Shown in pieces: positions 11,614 to 21,814 of a stretch of 64,000 bases of DNA (position 1 is its first letter; every line of letters starts with the position of its first letter). The stretch lies in contig NC_071354.1 of the NCBI RefSeq assembly GCF_943734655.1, positions 181,874,911 through 181,938,910 of the forward strand, given 5' to 3'. The notes under the pieces were generated by a model that saw only the letters and a program-made list of their open reading frames with translations, did not search any database and was not told where the DNA came from. Made by a program: the position numbers and the translations under genes. Origin of the DNA: Sabethes cyaneus. Taxonomy: Eukaryota > Arthropoda > Insecta > Diptera > Culicidae.

Positions 11614-12762
11614 CATTGGCGTAGCTAGAGGGGTTGCCTGGGGTACAAGGCCCCCTCCAGAATTCTGCAGGCCCCCTCCAAAAATTTTCCTCATTGGAAT
11701 TGGAAACCGGGAAAAAATTCAGTGTATATGTTCCCGCTGTGTAGATATTTTCTTTTTCACTAGGCATCGCAAAAGCGTAGTTGTCGTCGTAGTCAGTAGC
11801 TTAGTGGTCATCTCGACTCATGCTGTTTCAAGAGTTCGTCTCCATTCAACTACATCTTGGGCCACTCGTCGCCAATTTCCCATTCACAGAAGTCGCAAAT
11901 CACTTTCGACTTAGTCGAGCCATCACGTTGAGCCTCCCTGTTCCTGATGCTGGTGCAGTTGTTAAAGAGAACTGTTTTTGTCGCATTGTAGCCTACTGAC
12001 TTTCGGCAGATGACGATGGCAATCTCTAGAAACAGTGCTTGTAGCTCATGATTCATACGTCTCCGTTACTCTCCGCTTTTAGTTTGTACTCCGCCAAATA
12101 TCGCCCGCAGTACCTTCCGCTCGAAAATAGCGTATGCCTAGCGTTTTGCGAAGGGCTAAGGAAGCCTAATTTCCCGCTTAAATGCGCAACTAGATCTTCT
12201 TACTAGTGTTGTTGTCCGTGTGCACCAGCAATCCCAAATACACGAACCCATCTGCCAATTCGACTTCGTCGCCATCAACAGTTACCGTCCGCGAGAGGCA
12301 CGCGTTTGTTTCCTTTGAGTATTTGGTCTTGACCGCATTTACGTTTAGAACACTTGTCCTAGATTTCGATTTCATCGGATCACCCCTTCAAGTGCGATGT
12401 TGAATAGCATGCAAAATAAGCCGTCACGTTGTCCCAACTTTCGCCGCGTCTCAAAGTAACTCGAAAGTATCCCCGAGATGCACACGAAACACAACACTCT
12501 CTCCAATGTAGCTCTGCTCAGTTGCGTCAGTTTATTCGGAAAACCGTGTTCGTCCATTATCTGCCATAGCTGGTCTCGATCGACTGTATCGTATGTTGCT
12601 TTGAAATCAATAAAGATGTGATGCGCGGACAGGTTGTACTCCCGAAATATCTGGTAATTGCGCGGACCCTCATCAAGCGCGCCTGGTATTTCCCTACTAA
12701 ACCTTGTGCTATCGGTGACAGCCAGAGGCCCCCTCCAGGGAAATTTCCTAGCTACGCCAATG
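11614..12762. mobile_element. hAT-type element (CATTGGCGTAGCTAG termini) carrying RTE sequence
   Basis: It starts CATTGGCGTAGCTAG and ends CTAGCTACGCCAATG, a perfect 15-bp TIR. The flanks are a perfect 8-bp duplication, TTAATCGA at 11606-11613 and 12763-12770. The length is 1149 bp. Both ends carry 'aggccccctcca' motifs. The interior from about 11790 to 12720 is antisense RTE retrotransposon sequence rather than transposase, so this is a non-autonomous copy that picked up or received a retrotransposon fragment before or after moving. Confidence 0.85.
11790..12720 (-). pseudogene. RTE-type retrotransposon fragment inside a hAT element
   Basis: The minus strand gives RTE RT pieces: LNVNAVKTKYSKETNACLSR with TVDGDEVELADGFVYLGLLVHTDNN near 12190-12375, then a remnant corresponding to RRGLRQGDGLSCLLFNIALEG near 12372-12557 (read here as RRKLGQRDGLFCMLFNIALEG), and an FIDFKATYDTVDRDQLW-like remnant near 12560-12620. 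The 3' antisense signature near 11900 (cgacttagtcgagccatc) is shared with the copies at 3.6, 44.7 and 59.9 kb. Frameshifts throughout mark it as dead. Confidence 0.72.
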
Positions 12763-13656
12763 TTAATCGAGCTTGTGTTTAGTTATAGTTTCGCCACGCG
12801 CCCTTGGTAAACTGGGCCGCGCTTTCTAAGAAATATTTTCGTTACTAATATTACCGTTGGCCGTTCTACTTCCTGACCAACGCGCCTTATTTTACTTTAT
12901 ATGGGTTGATCGGGTTTGGACGTGGTTGATGAGGTTTTGGACTCTCTGTTCGGCGAAATTTTGCGTAAAGCCAAATTTAATTACGATCATCCAATTTATC
13001 GCTTGTGCATCGTCCTTCTTTATCGATTTTGAAGTGTGCTTGGCTACTCGATGAATCGATCATAGCGGTTGTTTGAGAAGTTCCCTGATTTTGTTCAAAA
13101 TTCCCTGATTATTCTAGGTTTTTCCAGGTCATTTTATATTCCCTGACAATTCCAGGTTTTCCAGGTAGTTGCCACCCTTCAGCGTTTTTGTTTCAAACTT
13201 GTGTTAGTTCCAACGCAATCATTGATTAAACAAATATTTTTGTGATAATAAACAAACTTTTTCGATACCCATTTATTTTCTCTCTGGTAATCGCAATGGT
13301 GAAAGAAAAATGAAACCGTTTTTTCTTATTTTGAGCTCCTTCTTAGTTACCCCTCCCTTTTCAGACCTTCCCCTCTTGCCTCACAACCACGTGTACATCT
13401 ATTATCGACGCATGAATGCAAAAGAAATGCAGCCTGAATGCCTTGACAGAGGCCGCTCCCCTTTTTATAAGTTCCCCTGTGACTATCCCCTCATGCAAAG
13501 TGGAGAACGGTCCAGGCGTTCTGAAGTAATGAGGGAACATACATAGCATCCCCCGGTGAACTCCCTCCCTGGTCAGCTACTCCCAATTGTCCCACATCCA
13601 CTTATACATCTGTTTTCTTTTCAGAAATCCGTGTGATGAAAGGGAAACATGTGAGG

Positions 13657-14090
13657 GGTTTTGGAGGCAAGAAATTTTTCTATGGTGAATTATGACCCCT
13701 CACCCCTTTAAGAGCGGGGGGGCTCCCATATAAATGGAATACAAATTTCCTCATAACTCGAGAGCAAATCAAGCAAATGGAACCAAATTTGGCAAGGGGA
13801 GGTTTTTGGAGGCAGGAATTTTTTCTATGGTCAATTAGGACCCCTTTCCTATTTGGAAGGGAGGCTCCTGTACAACTGAAATTTGAATTTCCTCATAAAT
13901 CGAGAACTAATCAAGCAAACGAAACCAAATTTAGCGTTTGGGAGATTTTGGAGGCATGAATTTAGTTTATGATGGTGTGAGACCTCTCACCCCTGTGGTA
14001 GGGGGATAAGGACCCTCATGCAAATAAAACAGAAATTTTTGTGCAACTCGAAAACTAATCGAGCTTGACAAATTTTGGACTTTTTCATAA
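13657..14090. repeat. Three tandem ~145-bp degenerate repeats
   Basis: The motif TTGGAGGCA begins at 13661, 13806 and 13948 (periods 145 and 142). Each unit continues with 'gaattt..tctatggt', a 'gacccct' block, 'cctcataactcgag' and 'aatcaagcaaa.ggaaccaaattt'. The array lies upstream of a Helitron-like 3' terminus at 14407 and may be part of that element, which would fit the internal tandem repeats often seen in such elements. Confidence 0.7.
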
Positions 14091-14299
14091 AACATAACAG
14101 TCAATAACAAGACCACCAAAAACTATCTGCAGCCCCCCCGCAGAAATCGCCTATGTCTAGGTTTATTTGTTTTCCTAGGTCTACTACCTATTCTATTCTA
14201 TTGGCGATGCCAGCAGGGAAAGAGATTTTGTCGGTTGCTCACACTTACGGGAAATCTCATGTCGAACTGTCAACGCGTGAGTGCTGACAAAAGCAAAAA

Positions 14300-14407
14300 T
14301 ACATCCCTTTCTTTTTTTTACTCACGCAAAACCCTGAATAATAGCATCAGCAACATAGGCAAGGTCAATTTAGTTTGTGGCAATACGAAGTTTGTCGGGT
14401 CAGCTAG
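14300..14407 (+). mobile_element. Helitron-like 3' terminus
   Basis: The sequence ending TACGAAGTTTGTCGGGTCAGCTAG at 14407, followed by T, is homologous to the terminus of the element at 57550-59708 read on the minus strand (TACGAAGTTTGCCGGGTCAGCTAG then T). CTAG followed by a host T is the expected Helitron 3' end, and a short GGCA/TGCC-type stem precedes it. I could not locate the matching 5' TC end, so the true left boundary is unknown; it may include the tandem repeats from 13657. Confidence 0.5.
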
Positions 14408-14749
14408 TAAATTATAAAATATTCACACTAGAAGAGTGCTAAAAAAGTATCCGACTATTATTATTCGTGGCATACCTGAACGTTGAAAACTTAAACATAT
14501 TCTTCGGACTCTTCTGCTTTCAGCGATTACGTTATTGTTTGAAGCATTTCGAGGAGGCATTTTTCGAGATGGAGTTTAGCTTAACTGTAAGGTGACCACA
14601 CGTCCTGATTTACCAGGGCATGTTATGTTTTCGCATGGGTTCCTCGGTTAAAAATTCGGCCCTTAGACAACCCGAAAGTTGCCATGAACTACCTTCGTCT
14701 CCAAAATTAGGCTCTTCGTACTCTACAAAAATGGTAAGAGACCAGTAGC

Positions 14750-15800
14750 AATGGATAATTTGCAGAATTTGGGAGGAGAATAAACTACCAGTAATGTGGA
14801 TGGCAGGTACGGTTTGTCCTAGCTACAAAAAAGGGTGATCGGCTAGATTGCTGTATTTAACGCGACTTATCAACGCCACCTACAATTTGAACTGCCGACA
14901 ATGGCAAACTGAATTATAATAAATGGAAACATCGCAGCGAAGTTTTGAATAATTTCCTTCAGCTAGGTTTAGGTTAATTTAAAAAACCAGGCAGTTTAAA
15001 AAACTAACCTTTGGTATCTAAAATATTATTCAAGAGCAACAAAATTAGTTGGCCGAGCAATCATTCAGTACTGCAATTTGTGAATGAATTGTTTTGAAAG
15101 GTAGAAAACTGCGAAAGACAAACACTGTCAACAGTTCAGTAGTCATCTCCATGAGCTGACAGATTAAAGAATACTACCAGGAGTTAAACTGTATGTGCTG
15201 GATGCGTTATATATTCGCCTTCATGCAGGGTTGTCAATTTTTTCGAGCATTGATACTGAGGAAGATCTCACATCGGGATCCCAAAATAATGAAATGTTTC
15301 GAGTTTCCACCATTACTGGTACGCGCATATGACTGGTATATGCACCCTATGTTATTTAAATTGCCATTGAAGGTGCGATCTGGGTATCGAAACGAGAGGA
15401 AGGATCTTTAGCTAAAGTAGCCACCATCTAACCCTCGCAGACGACCTTGATATCATTACTAAAAACTCTGGGATGAAGAAGGTAATCTACGAAGGCTATG
15501 GTTGGAAGATACTCTGGGAAAAACAACGTTCGTCTCTCACGGACAGTGACTATTGACTTAATGAACTTGAAGTGAATGATTAGTTCATATATTTAAAATC
15601 TCTGGTCGAGTAAGGAAATTCAACGACGCATTCGATCTAGGAGTTGAGCCTACTGTTTGCTCCTCCGTAAGGTGCTCCGATCAAGGAGTATACGCCGCCG
15701 CATAAAGCTGGTGATGTACGAAACGCTATTCAGTTCGGTAGTCCTCTACGGACATGGGACTGTAACTTTGCTTGCGGAAGATAGACGTCTACAGTGAGAC
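14750..15800 (+). pseudogene. RTE-type retrotransposon fragments
   Basis: Decayed plus-strand pieces in collinear order: VCPSYKKGDRLDCC near 14810 (RTE: CPIYKKGDRLDCSNYRGI), LADDLDIITKN near 15440 (the YADD-type catalytic motif, here LADD), and EIQRRIRSRS through RRIKLVMYETLFSSVVLYGHG near 15615-15765 (RT C-terminal region). Stops and frameshifts are frequent. The open frame at 15193-15411 lies inside it and is not a separate gene. Confidence 0.6.
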
Positions 15801-16639
15801 ACTTTTTTTCCAAAAATTTTAAAAAATTTTTGTTGATAGTTACCAACGAGGTCTTCAATCCGTTTGAGAGGTATATCCTTCTAGTTGTCTGAAAAAAAGT
15901 TTCAGCCTATTTGGTTAAAATATAAAATAGTTACAAACGCAAATGTGAAGGTGTCTTTTTGGCTCACTGTTCCCCAGCAGGTGGGAAGAGTGAGACAACG
16001 AGTATTGAATACTGAGATACATATTAGAATTAAACTTAAACCTTATTTTTTGGTTACAAAAAATAGTTTAGAGGTCGTACTGTTTATTTTGTGCATGAAG
16101 GATACATTATTGTTGTGCATTATTGAAAATTCCGATTTTTCTCACTTCTACATTTATATTCATATAAAGGTCCAATCCTGGTTATCTGACCTTCAACTTA
16201 CACTTCAGAACTCATTTACAATCAATTTATATGGATTGATTTACAATTCAACAAAAAAAAATTTTTTTAAATTACCCTCATCTGTTTGTCTCACTGTTCC
16301 CAATAGGAATGTTTTATAAGAAATAGTGAAATAGTGGTGTTAGCAAACAATTCGATGGTCTTATATGTTTTATTTTTATCTCTCATTCCTATGAGATGCC
16401 ATGTAGTAAATTTAATTTGGATTAGTTATGCGATTTGCCGTTAAAAATCACCTGAAAATGATCGCAATAAAATTTACTTTGACCCCCCAAAAACGACTTT
16501 TATTGCAAAATATACTAAAAAATTAACAAATTTTTCTCAAACTGTATTATGTGATATAGATTCACAAACTTTACTTTGCAGGAAAATATCATGGATCTTG
16601 TATGTTTTATGGCGAAGCTATTCCCGATGTCTCACTGTT
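15801..16639. other. Non-coding AT-rich stretch with repeated 'tgtctcactgttcc' phrases
   Basis: No supported gene. The phrase 'tctcactgttcc' or 'ctcactgttcccc' recurs near 15962, 16290, 16630 and 16647, suggesting a low-copy internal repeat. The 144-codon frame at 15885-16319 is AT-rich and without domain features. Confidence 0.4.
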
Positions 16640-16912
16640 CCTGTTGTCTCACTGTTGACTACTCTCCCCTACATGCACTTGCAGCATTCGAACGAAAAAC
16701 GTATTATTTTTGGCGGAATACAAACGGAAAGCTAAAAGTATCGCCAGCGTATGAGCTACGAGCAGCAGCCCCTACTTGGAAAGATGTCCATCATACACCT
16801 GGCGAAAATCGGGTGGGCCGGCCGCGTCGCAAAGATGCCGGTAGACTGTGTAGTGAATTCAGGTTGCAGGTGAATTGCAAGTTTTTTATAAAAAAGATGA
16901 TGATGATGATGG
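16640..16912 (+). pseudogene. RTE-type retrotransposon C-terminal fragment with (GAT)n tail
   Basis: The plus strand reads FGGIQTES, then KMSIIHLAKIGWAGRVAKMP. The latter is the RTE post-RT motif (DIVKVAKIGRLxWAGHVxRMPD). Shortly downstream is an A-run and a (GAT)n tract at about 16898-16912, plausibly the 3' tail of the insertion. The host target is not resolved. Confidence 0.6.
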
Positions 16913-16929
16913 TCCCACCTCATACCCCT

Positions 16930-17394
16930 ACAACGGTTTGAGCGGGACGATTTATCTAATTAAGATATTTATAATATAACAATGTAGCCAGGTGATAAAA
17001 ACAAATAGCGAACTGGCTTCTAATACAGACATATCAAACTTTCAAGTGAATATCAAAATTTTAAAAAATGTCCAAGACTAGTCCAAAACGTTTCCAACCC
17101 GAAAATTATCTGGACTTGATTAGGAATCGAACCTAATATTTTGAGCCCCAGCTAGTCAGAATTGGTTCTAGATAACGATCTAGAACTACGAGGGAGATCC
17201 TGCAGTCTTTTGGTACTCGGTACCGCCGTGAGCGATGGTATACGAGTTCCAAAGTCCACAAGCAAACCCAAGCCTGTCCAGCTGCTGCTCCGAACCCTTT
17301 GTTCAGGACTTTAACCTGATCATTCAATTTCAAGATTATCTATGTCTGTTCTCGCGCGCGTGGCTCAAACATGTGTAGTCTTCTCTATACTTTT
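16930..17394. other. Non-coding stretch with hairpins
   Basis: No gene. It holds a perfect 9-bp hairpin (GTTCTAGAT..ATCTAGAAC around 17164-17185) and, on the minus strand, an isolated RNA polymerase III B-box-like GGTTCGATTCC near 17125. No tRNA cloverleaf could be built around it. Confidence 0.4.
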
Positions 17395-17530
17395 TTATAT
17401 TAATAATAATAACAATTTTAAATCCATCATCATCAGTGAACATGATAACTTAATATATCCAAAAAATATACAAAAATTAAAAAAATATACAATCTTCTTG
17501 AAACAATACAAAAAATAAATCAAATTGCGT

Positions 17531-20335
17531 CTATAAAGTAGCTTTTATGTGTAAAATGCATAGCCTTTTGAATTCTGCCATTGTTGCTGCACGTTTTATT
17601 TGTCGCGGCATCGAATTAAAAAAGTTAATTCCTTTGTACAACAGAGAGTTCTGTGATCTTCCAAACAAAAAGTGTGGTGTTCTTGCATCTTCCGCGTTTC
17701 TAGTGTTGTACGCATGTAAATCACTTCCCCTTTCAATTCGATCACACAAGTATCGAGGCAGCATTCCATTAAGAATTTTATATAGAAACACCATTGTCAA
17801 AAAATAAACTCTTTGCTTCACAGAAAGCCATTGCAATGCGTCCAGCATAATATATGAGGAAGTGTACCTATTACATCTTAAAATTAATCGCATAACTTTA
17901 TTTTGTAAGCGCTGCAACTTCAATATTTGTGTTTCGTTTGCAAGGAACAGGATGGATGAGCAAAAATCTATATGTGGTGAAATGATTGACTTATATAAAA
18001 GAATTTTACTACTAATCGTCAATTCATTTTTTAAACGGCACAACACACCGTACTTTTTCGCCATTTTTTTGATGACATTATCAATGTGAGACTTAAAGTT
18101 TAACTTGTCATCAATGATTACTCCAAGATACTTTAGTTCATTTACGCGATCAATAGTCTCACCATCAATTTCAACGTTTACGTCTGGTTTGGAGTTGGCT
18201 GAAATAATCATATATTTTGTTTTGCTAATGTTGAGCTTAAGCTGTTTAAATTTCAACCAATTCGAAAGATAATGTAAATCTTGGTTTAAATGTGTTGCAA
18301 TTTCATTAGGGTCTTTAGCCGCAATAAATAGAACCGTGTCATCAGCAAACAAATTTATGTCGCAGAACCGTAAAACTCGTTTCATGTCATTGATATAAAT
18401 TATGAACAAAAGGGGCCCCAATACACTTCCTTGCGGTACACCAAGTGTGTTGGCAATGGAATCAGAATTCAAATTATCAAAGCGAGTTTTCTGAGTTCTG
18501 TCACATAAATAGCTTTCAAACCATTTATATGGCATCCCTGCAATACCAAATCGCTTCAAGGTTTGTAACAATAAAGGCCTAGAGATTGTTTCAAACGCGC
18601 GTTTTAGATCCAAAAATACAGCAAGAATAGTTTCTTTAGCTTCGATTTTTTCTTTCCATTTTGCTAGTACCAGATTCAATGCAGTTTCACAAGAGTGTCC
18701 CTCTCGATAACCTGATTGCTCTGGAATTAACAAATGATTACAGTTTAAATAATTCATTAGCTGGTCTTTGACAACAAGTTCTAGGATTTTCTCTAATGTG
18801 TGCAATATGTTAATAGGACGGTACTCTTCGGCTTTATCCGTTCCATTAACTTTGGGAATAGGAATCACAAGTGATTCTTTCCAAACTTTAGGCACGTGCC
18901 CAGTTTGCAACGATTCATTAACAAGATCCAGCAAGTCGCGTCCGATGACATGAAAGCAATCTTGTATTACTTTTGCGTTGACATTGTCGATACCAGCCGA
19001 TTTCTCTAAAGAAAAACAAATATCCTTCAACTCTGCAAAAGTAATAGGGCGAAATCCATCAAATCTTGTATTAGAAATCGGCTGTATTATTTCGTGAGGT
19101 TCACTGACCAAATCAATACTTTGATTGATCAGCTGAACACTATCAACAAAATAACTGTTAAATTTATTCGCTATTACTTGACTCGTTTGTTCTTCTGTGC
19201 CATTGAAAGTTATGGACCGCGGAGAATTATCTTTACTTTGAATCAACTGTTTTAAAATTTTCCATAACTCCTTGCTGTTATTTTGATGGTGATCAATCTT
19301 CCGTTGAATATAATCACATCGAACCTTTTTCAAGGTGCGTGAATATACGTTACGTGAGGCTGTGTACCTAGTCCAGTCATCCGCATTGTTAGTTCTACAA
19401 AACTTCTTGTACCTTTTATCTCTTTCACGTTTCAAACGCAATAGATCTAAAGAGTACCAGTTATTCGAGTTATGTAGTTCAATACACTTTTCGAAGACAA
19501 GCGTATTGGTACACTCTTTCAGCGTGTTGGTAAGAACACTGGCTTTATGGTCTAAATCACCAGTTATTGGAATAAAATCCAAGCTTCTCGAAACAAGCTG
19601 AGACACTGCTTGCTTCGAATATCTATTCCAGCACTTTATATTTACTATATCATCACGGTTTTGGTCATTCTCGATAAAAATAAAAATTGTCTCATGGTCA
19701 GAAATTTTACAAGCGGCCTCTGTAAGAGAATGGACCTTGTCAAAATTTGAAAACACGTGATCAATTAATGTTCGACTGTGTCTGGAAATTCTAGTAAACT
19801 GACTAACAGTTTGTCTTAGATTGTAAAAATCTACTAGTTGCTTTAATTGGTTCGAATTTGGTCCATTGAGCCAATCAATATTGAAATCACCAGCAATAAT
19901 ATTTAATTTGTTTAGATCTATAAAGTTATCCCACCAGTTATCTAAAATTTCCAAGAAACGCTGGTCACTTGAACTAGGGGAGTGATAGATTATACCAAAA
20001 TTTCCCATCGTCATACCTCTTTCAACTGAAATTCCTAGAAACCAATTGTTCTCAACGGATTCGTTTGCACGAATGTTGAATTTAACTGATCCCTTCGCGT
20101 AAATAGCAACTCCACCAGTATGTCTGGAATGTGAGAGGCAAAAAGCAACTTTGTAACCAGGAATACTGTATTGATCATAGGCATCAGCGTCCACTATATG
20201 AGTTTCGGCTAGAAATACTAACATTGGACGTTTTGTTTCTACAAGATGTCGCAAAGCCACATAATTTGTAGATAAACCAGCAATATTCAAATAAACTATC
20301 TCTAACCTCCTTTCACATTGAATTTTATTTTGTTG
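17531..20335 (-). CDS. LINE ORF2: endonuclease-reverse transcriptase
   Basis: The frame is open from the codon after the ORF1 UAG (CAA at 20335) to 17531. Residues here are counted from the TTG at 20290. The AP-type endonuclease spans 1-205: LNIAGL at the start, AETH near 29-32, GDFN at 134-137, and SDH at 197-199. RT spans about 470-740: IPIPKVNGTDKAEEYRPINIL, QSGYREGHSCETAL, FLDLKRAFETIS with catalytic Asp, GVPQGSVLGPLLF at 617, LFADDTVLF at 648, ISKTKYMI and LKYLGVIID. There is no RNase H; the C-terminus is a CR1/Jockey-type tail. The first AUG in frame comes after the first endonuclease motif, so normal AUG initiation would truncate the domain. It nicks DNA and primes reverse transcription at the target. 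All key residues look present. Confidence 0.92.
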   Translation of the reverse strand, partial: QQNKIQCERRLEIVYLNIAGLSTNYVALRHLVETKRPMLVFLAETHIVDADAYDQYSIPGYKVAFCLSHSRHTGGVAIYAKGSVKFNIRANESVENNWFLGISVERGMTMGNFGIIYHSPSSSDQRFLEILDNWWDNFIDLNKLNIIAGDFNIDWLNGPNSNQLKQLVDFYNLRQTVSQFTRISRHSRTLIDHVFSNFDKVHSLTEAACKISDHETIFIFIENDQNRDDIVNIKCWNRYSKQAVSQLVSRSLDFIPITGDLDHKASVLTNTLKECTNTLVFEKCIELHNSNNWYSLDLLRLKRERDKRYKKFCRTNNADDWTRYTASRNVYSRTLKKVRCDYIQRKIDHHQNNSKELWKILKQLIQSKDNSPRSITFNGTEEQTSQVIANKFNSYFVDSVQLINQSIDLVSEPHEIIQPISNTRFDGFRPITFAELKDICFSLEKSAGIDNVNAKVIQDCFHVIGRDLLDLVNESLQTGHVPKVWKESLVIPIPKVNGTDKAEEYRPINILHTLEKILELVVKDQLMNYLNCNHLLIPEQSGYREGHSCETALNLVLAKWKEKIEAKETILAVFLDLKRAFETISRPLLLQTLKRFGIAGMPYKWFESYLCDRTQKTRFDNLNSDSIANTLGVPQGSVLGPLLFIIYINDMKRVLRFCDINLFADDTVLFIAAKDPNEIATHLNQDLHYLSNWLKFKQLKLNISKTKYMIISANSKPDVNVEIDGETIDRVNELKYLGVIIDDKLNFKSHIDNVIKKMAKKYGVLCRLKNELTISSKILLYKSIISPHIDFCSSILFLANETQILKLQRLQNKVMRLILRCNRYTSSYIMLDALQWLSVKQRVYFLTMVFLYKILNGMLPRYLCDRIERGSDLHAYNTRNAEDARTPHFLFGRSQNSLLYKGINFFNSMPRQIKRAATMAEFKRLCILHIKATL

Positions 20336-21814
20336 CTATTTATTTAACAATATGTTGCTTTTCCTTTTCTCGTACAGCCTTCGATAAACCGGACACTGTG
20401 AACTAGATGCTGGGTGTTTTACGTCCAAATTCATATTTAGTACGTTATTAGATTTTATACAATTTACGCAATTAAATTCCGTTGAAGAGCAATCAGATGT
20501 CTTATGCTTTTCACTGCATTTAGAACATGTTTCAATATTAACACACTCCGTGCTTTTATGACCAAATTCCCCGCATTTAAAGCAACGCAAAACATTAACG
20601 GCCTCTTTAACCGGACACTTATCCCACCCAATGCTTACTTTTCCAGCATTCATCAGGTTGTTATAAGTATCCTTGTCAACTTCAACTACTACGTTAAATT
20701 TATTGTATTTGAAGCGTGGATTTTCATATTGCGCAATAACTTTAACCTCTTTGATACCGATGCCGTCATTCTGACTTTTAAGAAAGTCAACGAAGACATC
20801 GGAGGAATATTGATCACTCATTCCTACAATTTTAACCTTGGGTTTGGCAATTGTAGGAATAACAGCGTTAAACTTTTCACCCAAATTGCTTTGAATGTCA
20901 TTTTTCACGACTTCAATATTATCCCCTATTGCACACTCGGCAATAATCGAACCATTTTTCCCGTTTCTAAAGTTGCTAATTTTGTGTTTCTTTGGATCCA
21001 ATGCTTTCTTTAAAAAAGATCTAGTATCCTCATTAGATTGAGAAGACTCAACCGGTTTAATTACAATGACTGGTCGAGCCTTACGCTTCTCTTTATTTAT
21101 CTTTATTTGCTGGACTTTATTTACCGTAGTCCCAGATGAACCCGCTAAAACACTCGCGTAAGTTTTATGATTACTAGAAAAAACCTCGTCATCCGATCTA
21201 TAATTGTCAATAATCGGTTTATCACGAATAATCAAAACTTTCTTACTGGGATTTGAGTCCGATTCAGAGTGAACCGTTCGCTCATTTCGCGTTCTTTTCC
21301 TACTTATTGCGGCTACACTAATATCCCGATTCATGCTATCAATAATAGTTTTTTTGAAATTATCCAGCTTTTTGGCAACACTGGCTTCAATGTTTACCAT
21401 ACTCTCACGAAGAGATTCACTGATAGATTTCAAAATACTATCGATACCGTTGGAAATTGCACTATTTATCTGGCTTTCAATTTCGCTTTGGCTGTGTGCA
21501 AGCGACTGAGAGACAGATGATAATTTACCTATCATCTCAGTCAGCTCACTACAGACAGCGTCATTTTTGCCACCGTTATCTTGGGCTGATAAACAAGATG
21601 CACATTTAAAGACAACATTTTCATTATCATTTACTATTTTCGCAGCTATTTTTGTTAGGGGCGTACAAACTCTGCAAAATACAGATTTGCATTTACCTAC
21701 GCAAACAACTGGATCGTCGCTGGCCCGAATTACATTACCACATGCTGCACAATCCATCCCGACTTGCATACACACGCACGCCGGCTGGACTCGTCCAGCA
21801 GCAACGGCAGACAC
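20336..21814 (-). CDS. LINE ORF1: nucleic-acid-binding protein with PHD-like finger and zinc knuckles
   Basis: The 492-residue ORF1 protein of the LINE would coat the RNA and act as a chaperone. The N-terminus has a treble-clef/PHD-like Cys cluster (MDCAACGNVIRASDDPVVC, then GKCKSVFCRVC and FKCASC, residues about 20-75). The middle is rich in Ser, Lys and charged residues with helical or coiled-coil potential (about 85-170). The C-terminus has a CCHC knuckle (CFKCGEFGHKSTEC, about 410-423) followed by further Cys/His pairs (CSKCSEKHKTSDC, CVNC). PHD plus knuckles is an ORF1 layout known in CR1/L2-like elements. It ends AAA UAG, and ORF2 continues in the same frame. The ATG at 21814 is the first in the frame. 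Confidence 0.85.
   Translation of the reverse strand: MSAVAAGRVQPACVCMQVGMDCAACGNVIRASDDPVVCVGKCKSVFCRVCTPLTKIAAKIVNDNENVVFKCASCLSAQDNGGKNDAVCSELTEMIGKLSSVSQSLAHSQSEIESQINSAISNGIDSILKSISESLRESMVNIEASVAKKLDNFKKTIIDSMNRDISVAAISRKRTRNERTVHSESDSNPSKKVLIIRDKPIIDNYRSDDEVFSSNHKTYASVLAGSSGTTVNKVQQIKINKEKRKARPVIVIKPVESSQSNEDTRSFLKKALDPKKHKISNFRNGKNGSIIAECAIGDNIEVVKNDIQSNLGEKFNAVIPTIAKPKVKIVGMSDQYSSDVFVDFLKSQNDGIGIKEVKVIAQYENPRFKYNKFNVVVEVDKDTYNNLMNAGKVSIGWDKCPVKEAVNVLRCFKCGEFGHKSTECVNIETCSKCSEKHKTSDCSSTEFNCVNCIKSNNVLNMNLDVKHPASSSQCPVYRRLYEKRKSNILLNK

Larger units (their letters stand above)
10577..13178. mobile_element. hAT-like element with 12-bp TIRs, hosting nested insertions
   Basis: The left end AGGGTGGCAACT (10577-10588) is the reverse complement of the right end AGTTGCCACCCT (13167-13178). 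Both ends carry subterminal runs of TTCCCTGA/TTCCAGG-type motifs. The interior includes the well-delimited element at 11614-12762. No transposase is recognisable and I see no clear TSD, so the assignment rests on the TIRs and subterminal repeats. Similar AGGGTGGCAAC termini are typical of insect hAT MITEs. Confidence 0.5.

Noticed and set aside
15885..16319. 144-codon plus-strand frame
   Set aside because: Low-complexity AT-rich composition and no recognised motif.
17100..17340. tRNA gene on the minus strand around a perfect B-box
   Set aside because: No A-box at the right distance and no acceptor or anticodon stems; at most a SINE remnant.
20504..21013. 169-codon plus-strand frame
   Set aside because: Antisense shadow of the LINE ORF1 coding region.
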